Part shown: in pieces, positions 17,091 through 26,111 of the stretch
How positions within the stretch are numbered: the stretch's first letter is position 1
Layout of the letters: every line of letters starts with the position of its first letter
DNA from: Flavobacterium sp. MDT1-60
Lineage (GTDB): Bacteria > Bacteroidota > Bacteroidia > Flavobacteriales > Flavobacteriaceae
Length of the DNA: 64,000 bases
Assembly: GCF_014844035.1 (NCBI RefSeq)
Contig: NZ_CP062159.1
Span: 4,278,001-4,342,000 of the forward strand
Direction: 5' to 3'
Made by a program: the position numbers and the translations under genes
Notes under the pieces: generated by a model
Told to the model about the DNA's origin: nothing
Database searches by the model: none
What the model saw: the letters and a program-made list of their open reading frames with translations, nothing else

Positions 17091-19313
17091 ATGTTTGATC
17101 GCATCTCGAAATTCACGAACAGTACTTCTTTTTTAAACGCCTCCAAAGTAACCATTGCTTCTGTAGTACCTGTACTGATTTTGAACTTTTTAGGTCATTT
17201 TGAAATAGGTTTTACCATTGCCCTTGGAGCTTTTTACACCTATCCGAGTGATATTCCGAGTTCATTGAGTCATAAAATAAAAGGATTAATTGTAGCGTCA
17301 TTAATCGTTTCAGGAGTCAACTTATTAGTTAATCTTGCCTATCCTTATCCATTTTTGTTTTATCCTTTTTTAGGATTTTTACTTTTTTTATGTTCTATGA
17401 TTTCGGTTTACGGGCAACGAGCTACACTGGTATCATTTTCTGCCTTGTTATCTATTTCCTTATCATTTGGTCATTTACATACAGGCTGGGAAGCTTTTGA
17501 ATATTCCGGTTTTATCTTTATTGGAGGAATCTTGTACTTAATTGTATCTCTTGTCTTTCATTTTATACAACCTTATAAATATGTTGAGTTACAAATTGCT
17601 GAAGGAATAAAGCTAACCGCAAAATACCTAAAATTAAGGGGAGACTTATGGAATCCTGAAGCAAATCGGCAAACCATTATCGAAAAACAGTTAGCTGTTC
17701 AGGTGGAATTGAATTTGATTCATGAAGATTTAAGAAAAATGCTCATTGGCAACCAAAATACTTCTGCCGCTAATGCGCAAAATCGAAAAATGTTATTGGT
17801 TTTCATCACCTTGGTTGAAATTCAGGAACTTGCTTTGTACACCTCATTTGATCACAGCAAACTTCATGAAAAATTTGCTAAACATCCTGAAGTGCTGCGA
17901 ACGTATCAGAATGTGGCTTATAAACTAGCCTCAACCTTAAAAAAACTTTCTAAAAACGTTCATCATATTGCCGTTTACGTCGATAAAAATGATTTGAAAA
18001 ATGAATTGGACGCGCTTGAATTTGCCATTTTTGACTATGAAAAAAAATTAGGAAAAGACGAAGCTTCAGAAGGAGTTTTGATGTTGACCAATATGCTGAA
18101 ATATGCTAAAAATCAAGTTGGAAAAATCAAAATTATCCAACGTGCTTTTTCATTGGCAATGCAATCCTTCAAATTGAAAGACAAAGATAAAGAACTGGAA
18201 AAATTCCTTACACCACAATATTATCCGTTACGTACCTTAATTGAAAATTTGAGTTTTTCTTCTTCTATTTTCAGACATTCTATACGTTTGACCATTACCA
18301 TTTTAATTGGTTTTCTTGTCGGAAAAATTCTTCCGTTTCAAAACGTCTATTGGATTTTATTGACTATTGTCGTGATTATGCGACCAGGATACGGTCTTAC
18401 AAAAGAACGTTCTTACAACAGGATATTTGGAACTATTTTAGGAGGATTATTTGCTTTTGGAATCGTATCGGTTGTTCAGAATCATGTTGCCTTGAGTATT
18501 TTCTCAATTGTTTGCATGCTGCTTGGAATCTCGTTTACGCAAATCAATTACAAAATCAGCGCAACGTTTGTAACCATGTATGTGGTTTTTATTTACGGAA
18601 TTTTGACACCCGATGTGGTAGAAGTAATTCAGTTTAGAATTTTAGATTCGCTTGCAGGAGCTATTTTAGCGTTTTTAGCCAATCAGTTTTTATGGCCGGC
18701 CTGGGAATTTATCAATACACCAATACATATTGAAAATTCTATTCGGGCAAACAAAAATTACTTAAAAGAAATTGCTGATTATTATAATAAAAAAGGAGAA
18801 GTTCCGACTTCTTACAGATTAGCCAGAAAAAATGCTTTTGTAGAAATCGGTAATTTAATGACTTCATTTCAGCGTATGATGCAGGAACCAAAATCGAAAC
18901 AAAAAACATTGCCATTGGTTAACAAATTGGTTGTTTTAAATCATTCAATACTTTCGGCTCTCGCTTCTTTATCAACTTATATTCAATCGCATCAAACCAC
19001 ATCAGCATCAGAATCATTCAATTACATTATAAAAACTATCTTATCTAATTTAGACCAGTCGATTTCTATCTTAAAAAATGAGACCATTATAAAAGACACT
19101 TTTTTTGATAAAGAAGATGTAACACTGCAATTTGAAGAGCTAAAACGCAAAAACTTTACACGTCTGGCAACAGATGAAGATCTGGATAAAGAAACACGTC
19201 AGGCTAAAATGCAGGAAGCTCAAATGGTTATTGAACAATTAATCTGGATGAGTAATCTGGCCGAAAAGATTTTGAAGATAACGAAAGATCTAAAAGCAAC
19301 AAATCCAGATTAA
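17091..19313 (+). CDS. FUSC/YccS-family inner-membrane transporter-like protein
   Basis: 740 residues with two sets of membrane helices (about 20-170 and 395-545). Each is followed by a cytoplasmic helical domain (about 180-380 and 560-740). This is the duplicated YccS/YhfK/aromatic-acid-exporter architecture. The second set contains the FUSC signature VYWILLTIVVIMRPGYG and KERSYNRIFGTILGG. The substrate is unknown; relatives export aromatic acids. The last codons and the stop lie inside a 20-bp perfect terminator stem. Confidence 0.88.
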   Translation: MFDRISKFTNSTSFLNASKVTIASVVPVLILNFLGHFEIGFTIALGAFYTYPSDIPSSLSHKIKGLIVASLIVSGVNLLVNLAYPYPFLFYPFLGFLLFLCSMISVYGQRATLVSFSALLSISLSFGHLHTGWEAFEYSGFIFIGGILYLIVSLVFHFIQPYKYVELQIAEGIKLTAKYLKLRGDLWNPEANRQTIIEKQLAVQVELNLIHEDLRKMLIGNQNTSAANAQNRKMLLVFITLVEIQELALYTSFDHSKLHEKFAKHPEVLRTYQNVAYKLASTLKKLSKNVHHIAVYVDKNDLKNELDALEFAIFDYEKKLGKDEASEGVLMLTNMLKYAKNQVGKIKIIQRAFSLAMQSFKLKDKDKELEKFLTPQYYPLRTLIENLSFSSSIFRHSIRLTITILIGFLVGKILPFQNVYWILLTIVVIMRPGYGLTKERSYNRIFGTILGGLFAFGIVSVVQNHVALSIFSIVCMLLGISFTQINYKISATFVTMYVVFIYGILTPDVVEVIQFRILDSLAGAILAFLANQFLWPAWEFINTPIHIENSIRANKNYLKEIADYYNKKGEVPTSYRLARKNAFVEIGNLMTSFQRMMQEPKSKQKTLPLVNKLVVLNHSILSALASLSTYIQSHQTTSASESFNYIIKTILSNLDQSISILKNETIIKDTFFDKEDVTLQFEELKRKNFTRLATDEDLDKETRQAKMQEAQMVIEQLIWMSNLAEKILKITKDLKATNPD

Positions 19314-19336
19314 TTCATCTGGATTTGTTGCTTTTA
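19291..19336. terminator. Bidirectional terminator, 20-bp perfect stem overlapping a coding end
   Basis: TAAAAGCAACAAATCCAGAT (19291-19310) pairs perfectly with 19317-19336 across a 6-nt loop. Terminal A/T runs give U tracts on both strands. It serves the FUSC gene (whose last six codons form the left arm and whose stop is in the loop) and the convergent mqo gene ending at 19353. Confidence 0.85.
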
Positions 19337-19352
19337 TAATAGAAAATTAAGT

Positions 19353-20852
19353 TTAGTTATTTTTTAATTTCAAAACTTCAGAAGTATGTTTTCTAAGTTC
19401 TGACAAAAGTTCTGGTTTATCGTTTAAAGTCTGACCGTAAGAAGGAATCATATTTTTCATTTTTGCTTCCCATTCCGGTGTTTTAATCTGATTTGTAAAA
19501 CATCTGCCAATTAAATCAATCATAATTGAAACAGCAGTTGAGGCACCTGGAGAAGCTCCTAGTAAAACCGCTAAAGTTCCATCATGTGTATTAATTACTT
19601 CTGTTCCAAATTCTAAAACGCCACCTTCTTTTTCATCTTTTTTGATTACCTGAACACGTTGCCCGGCCTTTTCCAATTTCCAGTCTTTAGATCGTGCTGA
19701 AGGTAAGTATTCGCGTAAAGCAGCCATTCTGTCCTTTGGTGACTGACGAACCTGCTCAATTAAATATTTAGTCAATGGGATATTATGAAATCCCGCTGAC
19801 AACATCGGAATCAAATTATTAGCTTTTATAGATAATGGCAAATCTAAATAAGAACCATTTTTTAAGAAACGGGTTGAAAACCCTGCAAACGGTCCAAAAA
19901 GCAATGCTTTTTCGCCATCAATTACACGAGTATCAATATGCGGAACAGACATTGGAGGTGCTCCAACACTAGCTTTTCCATACACTTTTGCTCCATGTTT
20001 GGCAATAACTTCCGGATTTGTACATTTTAACCACTGCCCGCTTACCGGAAAACCGCCATAACCATTTCCTTCAGGTACATTTGCTTTTTCTAACAACGGC
20101 AATGAACCACCACCGGCCCCAATAAATACAAACTTGGTATAGGCTTTTCTAACTTTACCAGTATCTAAATCTGTGATTTTAATTCGCCATGATTTATCCT
20201 CGCGTTGTCTTAATTTCTTTACTTCGTGATTAAAATATAAAGATACTCCATCTAGTTTTTCCAGATAATTAAACATACTTCTGGTTAAAGCTCCGAAATT
20301 TACATCGGTACCAATTTCCATGTGAGTAGCCGCTAATTTATCACCAGCCTCTCTGCCTTCCATTACAAGCGGCATCCATTTTTTTAGTTGCTCAAAATCG
20401 GTGCTGAATTCCATTTGAGAAAAAATGGGATTGCTTTGCAAAGCTTCAAAACGTTTTTTAAGATATTTCACGTTTTTATCTCCCCAAACAAAACTCATAT
20501 GAGGAACACTTTTAATAAAATTATCCGGAGATGGTATTTTGTTTTGTTGTACCAAGTATGACCAAAACTGACGAGAAACCTCGAATGATTCTGCAATACT
20601 TATCGCTTTTTTAGGATCAATACTTCCGTCTGCCTTCTCGGGAGTGTAATTTAATTCACAAAAAGCAGAATGTCCTGTGCCGGCGTTATTCCAGGCATCT
20701 GAGCTTTCGGCTGCAGCAACATCAAGTCTTTCGTAAATTTCAATTTTAATATCAGGTTGTAATTCTTTCAAAATTACTCCAAGAGTGGCACTCATAATTC
20801 CAGCTCCAATGAGTACTACTTCACTATTTGAACGTATTGTTTCGTCAGGCAT
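19353..20852 (-). CDS. mqo: Malate:quinone oxidoreductase
   Basis: 499 residues, a membrane-associated flavoprotein that oxidises malate to oxaloacetate with quinone as acceptor. The N-terminal FAD-binding signature is VVLIGAGIMSATLGVILKEL, followed by the Mqo-typical SSDAWNNAGTGHSAFCELNYTP. Later come FVFIGAGGGSLPLL and PGASTAVSIMIDLI near the C-terminus. Length is normal for the family. The -7 element TACCTTTG is at 20874-20881. Confidence 0.96.
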   Translation of the reverse strand: MPDETIRSNSEVVLIGAGIMSATLGVILKELQPDIKIEIYERLDVAAAESSDAWNNAGTGHSAFCELNYTPEKADGSIDPKKAISIAESFEVSRQFWSYLVQQNKIPSPDNFIKSVPHMSFVWGDKNVKYLKKRFEALQSNPIFSQMEFSTDFEQLKKWMPLVMEGREAGDKLAATHMEIGTDVNFGALTRSMFNYLEKLDGVSLYFNHEVKKLRQREDKSWRIKITDLDTGKVRKAYTKFVFIGAGGGSLPLLEKANVPEGNGYGGFPVSGQWLKCTNPEVIAKHGAKVYGKASVGAPPMSVPHIDTRVIDGEKALLFGPFAGFSTRFLKNGSYLDLPLSIKANNLIPMLSAGFHNIPLTKYLIEQVRQSPKDRMAALREYLPSARSKDWKLEKAGQRVQVIKKDEKEGGVLEFGTEVINTHDGTLAVLLGASPGASTAVSIMIDLIGRCFTNQIKTPEWEAKMKNMIPSYGQTLNDKPELLSELRKHTSEVLKLKNN

Positions 20853-20873
20853 AACAGTATTTTATTTAAAATG

Positions 20874-20881
20874 CAAAGGTA
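20874..20881 (-). promoter_or_regulatory. -7 promoter element of mqo
   Basis: On the minus strand TACCTTTG matches TANNTTTG, 21 nt before the ATG at 20852. Confidence 0.5.
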
Positions 20882-20974
20882 CTTTTTATAATTGCAAAAA
20901 AAAACTAATTTTCTATGATAAAAGTTATGTTTTTCTAAAAAAGAAAAAGAAATGGACCTAGTAGAAATATGCTT

Positions 20975-21391
20975 TTAAAATCTTTTGGAGGAAAGATAAT
21001 CCTGAAGCATAATTGTAGCCGAAATTTCGTCAATCAAACCTTTGTTTTGACGTTGTTTTTTGCTCAAACCGCTATCAATCATGGTTTGAAAAGCCATTTT
21101 TGAAGTAAAGCGTTCATCTACGCGAACGACTTTCATGTCTGGGAAAATATTAGAAAAATGAGTCACAAAACCTTTAACCAGAGAGGCACTTTCAGATGGC
21201 TGACCGTTCATTTGTTTTGGTTCGCCAATTAGCACGGCTTCCACCTTTTCTTTGGCAAAATAGTCCTTTAGAAAATCAATTAAGGTACTTGTCGGCACAG
21301 TTGTTAAACCAGAGGCTATAATTTGCATCTCATCAGTAACGGCAATTCCCGTACGTTTTTGTCCGTAATCTATGGAGAGAATTCTTGGCAT
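20975..21391 (-). CDS. ruvX: Putative pre-16S rRNA nuclease / Holliday junction resolvase RuvX (YqgF)
   Basis: 138 residues with the RNase H-like YqgF fold. It starts with RILSIDYGQKRTGIAVTDE (catalytic Asp in DYG), continues with AVLIGEPKQMNG and VRVDERFTSK, and ends with DEISATIMLQDYL. Family members process the 5' end of 16S rRNA. Full length. The start is supported by TATCTTTG at 21406-21413. Confidence 0.95.
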   Translation of the reverse strand: MPRILSIDYGQKRTGIAVTDEMQIIASGLTTVPTSTLIDFLKDYFAKEKVEAVLIGEPKQMNGQPSESASLVKGFVTHFSNIFPDMKVVRVDERFTSKMAFQTMIDSGLSKKQRQNKGLIDEISATIMLQDYLSSKRF

Positions 21392-21405
21392 TTGGTATTT
21401 TTTGA

Positions 21406-21413
21406 CAAAGATA
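21406..21413 (-). promoter_or_regulatory. -7 promoter element of ruvX
   Basis: On the minus strand TATCTTTG matches TANNTTTG, 14 nt before the ATG at 21391. Confidence 0.5.
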
Positions 21414-21608
21414 ACTATTTTAATTTTCCAATTTTAAGCAACAACAGAAACGTAATTTTTTAAAAATTGAATTTCAATTATTCCCTGAAATAAATATTTT
21501 AAACATTAAATCCACAAGACGAAAAAATTATTTATCAAATTCAAAACAAAAAGTTACATATATAACATTTTCAAAAGGTTTTACTTTTCTGCTTTTCCAC
21601 AAATACGT

Positions 21609-21616
21609 TATCTTTG
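21609..21616 (+). promoter_or_regulatory. -7 promoter element of dapD
   Basis: TATCTTTG matches TANNTTTG, 16 nt before the ATG at 21633. Confidence 0.55.
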
Positions 21617-21632
21617 CCAAAAATTAAAACTT

Positions 21633-22448
21633 ATGAATTCTTTACAGACTATAATTGAACAAGCTTGGGAAAACAGAGCTTTATTACAAGAAACTACTAC
21701 GACTGATGCTATTAGAGAAGTGATCGAATTGGTTGATGCAGGAAAATTACGTTGTGCCGAACCAGTTGGTGATAAGTGGCAAGTAAACGAATGGGTTAAG
21801 AAAGCAGTTGTAATGTATTTCCCAATTCAAAAAATGGAAACATGGGAGTCAGGTATTTTTGAATATCATGATAAAATGTTGCTAAAAAGGAATTATGCTG
21901 AAAAAGGAATTCGTGTAGTACCAAACGCTGTTGCACGCTACGGAGCTTATATTTCAAGCGGTGTTATCTTGATGCCAAGTTATGTAAATATTGGTGCTTA
22001 TGTTGACGAAGGTACTATGGTTGACACTTGGGCAACTGTTGGAAGCTGTGCTCAAATTGGTAAAAACGTTCACTTAAGTGGTGGAGTTGGAATTGGTGGA
22101 GTTTTAGAGCCTTTACAAGCCGCTCCGGTTATCATTGAAGATGGTGCTTTTATTGGTTCTCGCTGTATTGTTGTAGAGGGTGTTCACGTTGGTAAAGAAG
22201 CTGTTCTTGGTGCTAACGTTTGTTTAACTGCTTCAACAAAAATCATCGATGTTACTGGTGATGAACCTGTTGAAATGAAAGGTTTTGTTCCTGCACGTTC
22301 AGTTGTGATTCCGGGAAGTTATACTAAAAAATTCGCTGCTGGTGAATTCCAGGTTCCATGTGCCTTGATTATTGGTACTCGTAAACCATCTACAGATTTA
22401 AAAACGTCATTAAATAATGCACTTCGTGAATACGACGTTGCAGTATAA
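21633..22448 (+). CDS. dapD: 2,3,4,5-tetrahydropyridine-2,6-dicarboxylate N-succinyltransferase
   Basis: 271 residues. An N-terminal helical domain (1-95) is followed by a left-handed beta-helix of hexapeptide repeats (about 100-230). It carries the DapD blocks VPNAVARYGAYI, SYVNIGAYVDEGTMVDTWAT and GGVGIGGVLEPLQ. The enzyme transfers a succinyl group from succinyl-CoA in the diaminopimelate/lysine pathway. It is a monocistronic unit closed by a strong terminator. Confidence 0.97.
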   Translation: MNSLQTIIEQAWENRALLQETTTTDAIREVIELVDAGKLRCAEPVGDKWQVNEWVKKAVVMYFPIQKMETWESGIFEYHDKMLLKRNYAEKGIRVVPNAVARYGAYISSGVILMPSYVNIGAYVDEGTMVDTWATVGSCAQIGKNVHLSGGVGIGGVLEPLQAAPVIIEDGAFIGSRCIVVEGVHVGKEAVLGANVCLTASTKIIDVTGDEPVEMKGFVPARSVVIPGSYTKKFAAGEFQVPCALIIGTRKPSTDLKTSLNNALREYDVAV

Positions 22449-22469
22449 ATTTTAAAAAATCTAATAGCT

Positions 22470-22515
22470 AAAATTCCAAATTCCAATCATTATCAATTGG
22501 AATTTGGAATTTTTT
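22470..22515. terminator. 18-bp perfect stem terminator between dapD and a glycosyltransferase
   Basis: AAAATTCCAAATTCCAAT (22470-22487) pairs with ATTGGAATTTGGAATTTT (22496-22513) across an 8-nt loop, followed by T. A/T ends on both sides allow use by dapD and by the convergent gene ending at 22514, whose stop overlaps the distal arm. Confidence 0.85.
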
Positions 22516-23266
22516 ATTTGGAATTTTCCTTCTGAAGTTTTAAAAGCTTAGCATATTTCATATAAGAGAAGAAACTTTGAATCATTGCAATTGATAAACC
22601 ATCGATGCCATTAAAGATTCCTTTCTTAAAAAAGTAACAGCGAATGAAAGATACGGTTCCGTTTAAAACTGGTTTAAAAGCATTTATTCTTTTTCCCTGA
22701 TCGTATAATTGTTGCGCATGCCAGCCAGAATATTGGTTCTTCTTTGCAATTATCTGATCTAAAGAATCCCAACCGTAATGTAAAATGTGTACGGCTACTT
22801 TCTTTTCATTTTGAGTAATTATCTTTTGATGTACAATTGAGTCTGAAGGCCTTGCCGTTTGTTTATTAAAAAAACGAACTTTATGATCCGGGTACCATCC
22901 TGAAAAATCAATAAGTTTATCTGCCAGAAAGTTCTTTACCCTAAAACTAAAAGCGTCATGATTCCCTTCCAGATATTTTTTGTTTACTATAAATTCTTTA
23001 GCATCTTTATCCAGAAATTCATCTGCATCAAGGTTAAGAATCCAATCGTTTTTACAATACGGAAGACCATGAGTACGTTGTGGTCCATCTCCTAAAAAGG
23101 CCTGCTGGATAACAATTGCACCTTTTTCTCTTGCAATTTCAACAGTACGATCTTTACTAAATGAATCTACAACAATTACTTCATCACAAACTTTTAATAA
23201 AGCATCAATGCATTTTCCTATATTTTTTTCTTCATTGAAAGTAATAACCAGACCACTAATTTCCAT
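22514..23266 (-). CDS. Family 2 glycosyltransferase (WaaE/KdtX-like)
   Basis: 250 residues from the ATG at 23266 (MEISGLVITFNEEKNI). The upstream ATG at 23290 falls inside the -7 element, so it is rejected. GT-A fold: ITFNEE, then VIVVDSFSKDRT, and the DxD motif in LNLDADEF. The middle FSGWYPDHKVRFFNKQ and the C-terminal YSGWHAQQLYDQGKR are typical of the LPS-core transferases related to WaaE. Acts at the inner face of the membrane; the sugar is unknown. Similar in type to the gene at 24478. Confidence 0.88.
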   Translation of the reverse strand: MEISGLVITFNEEKNIGKCIDALLKVCDEVIVVDSFSKDRTVEIAREKGAIVIQQAFLGDGPQRTHGLPYCKNDWILNLDADEFLDKDAKEFIVNKKYLEGNHDAFSFRVKNFLADKLIDFSGWYPDHKVRFFNKQTARPSDSIVHQKIITQNEKKVAVHILHYGWDSLDQIIAKKNQYSGWHAQQLYDQGKRINAFKPVLNGTVSFIRCYFFKKGIFNGIDGLSIAMIQSFFSYMKYAKLLKLQKENSK

Positions 23267-23289
23267 TGCAAATTTTAATTTATTAGCCA

Positions 23290-23297
23290 CAAAAATA
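23290..23297 (-). promoter_or_regulatory. -7 promoter element of the glycosyltransferase at 22514
   Basis: On the minus strand TATTTTTG matches TANNTTTG. It lies 23 nt before the ATG at 23266 and covers the alternative start at 23290. Confidence 0.5.
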
Positions 23298-23393
23298 TAA
23301 CTTTTTTAATTTAGTTTACTCTTATTCTGCTTATACGATTGCGCACTTCATAAAATAGTTTGTAATTTAGCCCTCAAATTGAATTGTAAATAA

Positions 23394-24458
23394 ATGAGAA
23401 TATTAGTCATTCAGCAAAAGAGAATTGGAGACGTATTAACCAGTACCATAATTTGTAATAACTTAAAAACAAAGTTTCCTGACTCGGTGATAGATTATAT
23501 GTGCTATCCTAACTCTATTGATGTATTAAAAGAAAACCCAAATATTGATAATATAATTCCTTTAACCAATAAGGTACGAAAATCAATCCCTTCTTTATTT
23601 AAATTTATTTTTGAGATTCGAAGCAAAAAATACAATGCTGTTATTGATGTCTACTCGAAATTAGAGACTAATCTGATTACCTTATTTTCAGGAGCAAAAT
23701 ACAAAGTTTCGTATCACAAATGGTATACTAAAATATTTTACAATTATACTTACGAACGTTTTGATGCAATTGAATCAGAACACGGACTAGCGATTGAGAA
23801 TAGATTATTACTTTTAAAACCATTCATTTCAGAAAAAATTACAGATGTAAAGCCAAAAATATTCTTAAAAGAATCTGAAATTACTGAAGCTCAAAACCTT
23901 CTTAAAAGCTATAACATAGACAATGAAAAACCATTAATTATGTTTGGAATTTTAGGTAGTGAAGTTTATAAAACGTATCCATTAGAAGGAATGGCAAAAA
24001 TTATAGATTTTACTGTCGCTAAAACTAACGCTACTATAATATTTAATTATATTCCAGACCAAAAAGAACAAGCTCTTGAAGTTTATAACTATTGCACAGA
24101 AGAAACAAAAAAACACATTGTTTTTGACTTGTATTGTACAGAATTAAGACCTTTTTTAGCGCTGCTTTCTCAATGTGAAATGTTGATCGGAAATGAAGGA
24201 GGTGCCGTAAATATGGCCAAAGCCCTTGATATTCCGACTTTTTCAATCTTTACACCTTCTGTTAGAAAAGAAACCTGGCAATTATTTGAAAACGAAGCCA
24301 AAAACGCTTCGATTCACTTAAAAGATTTAAAACCTGAAATATACGAACAACATACAGAGCAATACATAAAAGAGCATACTTTTGAATACTACAACGAGTA
24401 TCCTTTGGCTCTAATGCTCGAAAAATTAGAGACTTATTTTCAAGAATATAAAAATTGA
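23394..24458 (+). CDS. Family 9 glycosyltransferase (heptosyltransferase-like)
   Basis: 354 residues of GT-B fold. It opens with RILVIQQKRIGDVLTSTII, the glycan-acceptor loop of WaaC/WaaF-type enzymes. The C-terminal donor domain contains GNEGGAVNMAKALDIPTF and IFTPS, the GT9 nucleotide-sugar-binding motif. It probably adds a heptose-like residue to lipooligosaccharide core. Twenty bases before the next glycosyltransferase on the same strand. Confidence 0.88.
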   Translation: MRILVIQQKRIGDVLTSTIICNNLKTKFPDSVIDYMCYPNSIDVLKENPNIDNIIPLTNKVRKSIPSLFKFIFEIRSKKYNAVIDVYSKLETNLITLFSGAKYKVSYHKWYTKIFYNYTYERFDAIESEHGLAIENRLLLLKPFISEKITDVKPKIFLKESEITEAQNLLKSYNIDNEKPLIMFGILGSEVYKTYPLEGMAKIIDFTVAKTNATIIFNYIPDQKEQALEVYNYCTEETKKHIVFDLYCTELRPFLALLSQCEMLIGNEGGAVNMAKALDIPTFSIFTPSVRKETWQLFENEAKNASIHLKDLKPEIYEQHTEQYIKEHTFEYYNEYPLALMLEKLETYFQEYKN

Positions 24459-24477
24459 AAAAAGTAAAAACCATCCA

Positions 24478-25254
24478 ATGAGTGCTAGCGAAAAGCAAAA
24501 GTTATCCGTTTTAATTATTACACTTAACGAGGAGCTTCATATCAAATCACTACTTAATGATATCGATTTTGCTGATGAGATAATTGTAATAGATTCTTAT
24601 AGTACTGATCGGACGGTTGCCATCATTGAATCATTTGAAAACATAAAAGTGATTCAAAACCAATTTGTTAATTATACAGCGCAGCGTAATTTTGCAATTG
24701 ATCAGGCACAAAATTCATGGATTTTATTTATTGATGCTGATGAAAGATTATCGCCGGATCTAAAATCTGAAATTATAGCTACGATAAATAAAAAAAATGC
24801 TGCCAGCGCCTATTTGATTTACAGAACTTTTATGTTTAAAAACAAAAAACTACATTTTAGCGGATGGCAAACTGATAAAATTTTCAGGCTTTTTAATAAA
24901 ACAAATTGCAGGTACGATCAAAATAGAATGGTACACGAAAAGTTAGTAGTTAATGGATCTATTGCAACTTTAAAAAACAAAATCATTCACTTCTCCTACA
25001 CTTCTTATCAAGATTACAAAGCAAAAATGTACCGTTATGGAATTTTAAAAGCTGTTGAGAAACAAAAAAAAGGACAGAAATCATCTTATTTACTAATGAT
25101 TTTCCATCCTGTTTATACTTTTTTATATCAATTTTTAATTCGTTTTGGTTTTTTAGACGGCTCAAAAGGAATTACGATATGTTATCTAAATGCTTATAGT
25201 ATCTTTATTCGATATAAAGAACTTAACCGTCTTACTTCTTCTTCCAGAATTTAA
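24478..25254 (+). CDS. Family 2 glycosyltransferase (WaaE-like)
   Basis: 258 residues. SVLIITLNEELHI, then EIIVIDSYSTDRT and the DxD motif in LFIDADERLS mark the GT-A fold. FSGWQTDKIFRLFNK matches the LPS-core WaaE group. C-terminal membrane-associating helices follow (about 205-225). It is the distant paralogue of the gene at 22514. Its 3' end overlaps the convergent kinase-like gene by 23 bases. Confidence 0.88.
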   Translation: MSASEKQKLSVLIITLNEELHIKSLLNDIDFADEIIVIDSYSTDRTVAIIESFENIKVIQNQFVNYTAQRNFAIDQAQNSWILFIDADERLSPDLKSEIIATINKKNAASAYLIYRTFMFKNKKLHFSGWQTDKIFRLFNKTNCRYDQNRMVHEKLVVNGSIATLKNKIIHFSYTSYQDYKAKMYRYGILKAVEKQKKGQKSSYLLMIFHPVYTFLYQFLIRFGFLDGSKGITICYLNAYSIFIRYKELNRLTSSSRI

Positions 25255-26002
25255 GTTTCTTTTTTAAGCGCTTTTTTCTATAAAATTGCTCCTGAAAATC
25301 AGCAGTATACTTCCATAATGTATCAAAAGTTTTTTGCTCTGTTTCCGGATATAATTTTGCATATTCATTGCTCATTACGGCCACCATTTCCTTTATCGGG
25401 GTCAGGCGACACAAATTTTTCATACGCATTTCAAAAGTCATGGACTGATGAAATTCCATTCGGTTTAAATCAACCAAAAAGAATTCATAATTTCCATCTT
25501 CTTTCTTTTTAATCAAAGTATTTCCAGGCGAATGATCCAGAAATTCAATACCTTTTTCATGAAGATCAAAACTAAATCTGGTAAATTGTCTCAGTATATT
25601 ATCATGATCCGGGTAATCCGGAATTTCTACAAGTTCTCTGTAAGTCAGGTCAGTTACCAAGTGCTCGCTCGCATAATAACTATCTCTTAAACCAACAAAA
25701 TTAAAGTTCTCTAAAAATGCTATTGGCTGAGGAGTTCCAATACCCTTTTCTAATAAAATTGTAGCATATTCATACGAACGTCTTGCCTTTGATTTTCTAA
25801 AATAACGATACGCTATTTTATTAATTAGATTCGGAATTTTGAATGATTTAATGTTGATTGTTTTCCCATCCAGATCAAACAATTTTATAATATTGCGATC
25901 TCCATTTCCAAACAACATGCCTGAAGTATTAAAATCTTTAATAAAAGCCAAAATATCTCTGGAACTCTTTATTACTGGTGAAAATTTAAATTTTGAGATC
26001 AT
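25232..26002 (-). CDS. Kdo kinase/InaA-like lipopolysaccharide kinase family protein
   Basis: 256 residues with a eukaryotic-kinase-like fold. A central segment, HEKGIEFLDHSPGNTLI, has the catalytic Asp and Asn of the H-x-D-x5-N motif (DHSPGN), followed by the metal-binding Asp in FFLVDLNRMEF. The Lys-rich C-terminus (RKKRLKKKLKFWKKK) suggests membrane contact. Relatives phosphorylate Kdo or heptose of lipid A-core, which fits the surrounding glycosyltransferase genes. Confidence 0.8.
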   Translation of the reverse strand: MISKFKFSPVIKSSRDILAFIKDFNTSGMLFGNGDRNIIKLFDLDGKTINIKSFKIPNLINKIAYRYFRKSKARRSYEYATILLEKGIGTPQPIAFLENFNFVGLRDSYYASEHLVTDLTYRELVEIPDYPDHDNILRQFTRFSFDLHEKGIEFLDHSPGNTLIKKKEDGNYEFFLVDLNRMEFHQSMTFEMRMKNLCRLTPIKEMVAVMSNEYAKLYPETEQKTFDTLWKYTADFQEQFYRKKRLKKKLKFWKKK

Positions 26003-26111
26003 TAAATATATTAATTATTATCATTGCTATTGATTCATTTCGTTCTGAAAAAGCACAACTTTAAGCTCGTGTATGCCACAACCAAGCCTCATTTAGAGTT
26101 AAAAAAATACT

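Noticed and set aside
25983..26035. TTAATTATTATCAT near 26014 as a further Fnr box
   Set aside because: The left half lacks the TGA core and no -7 element lies at the right distance.
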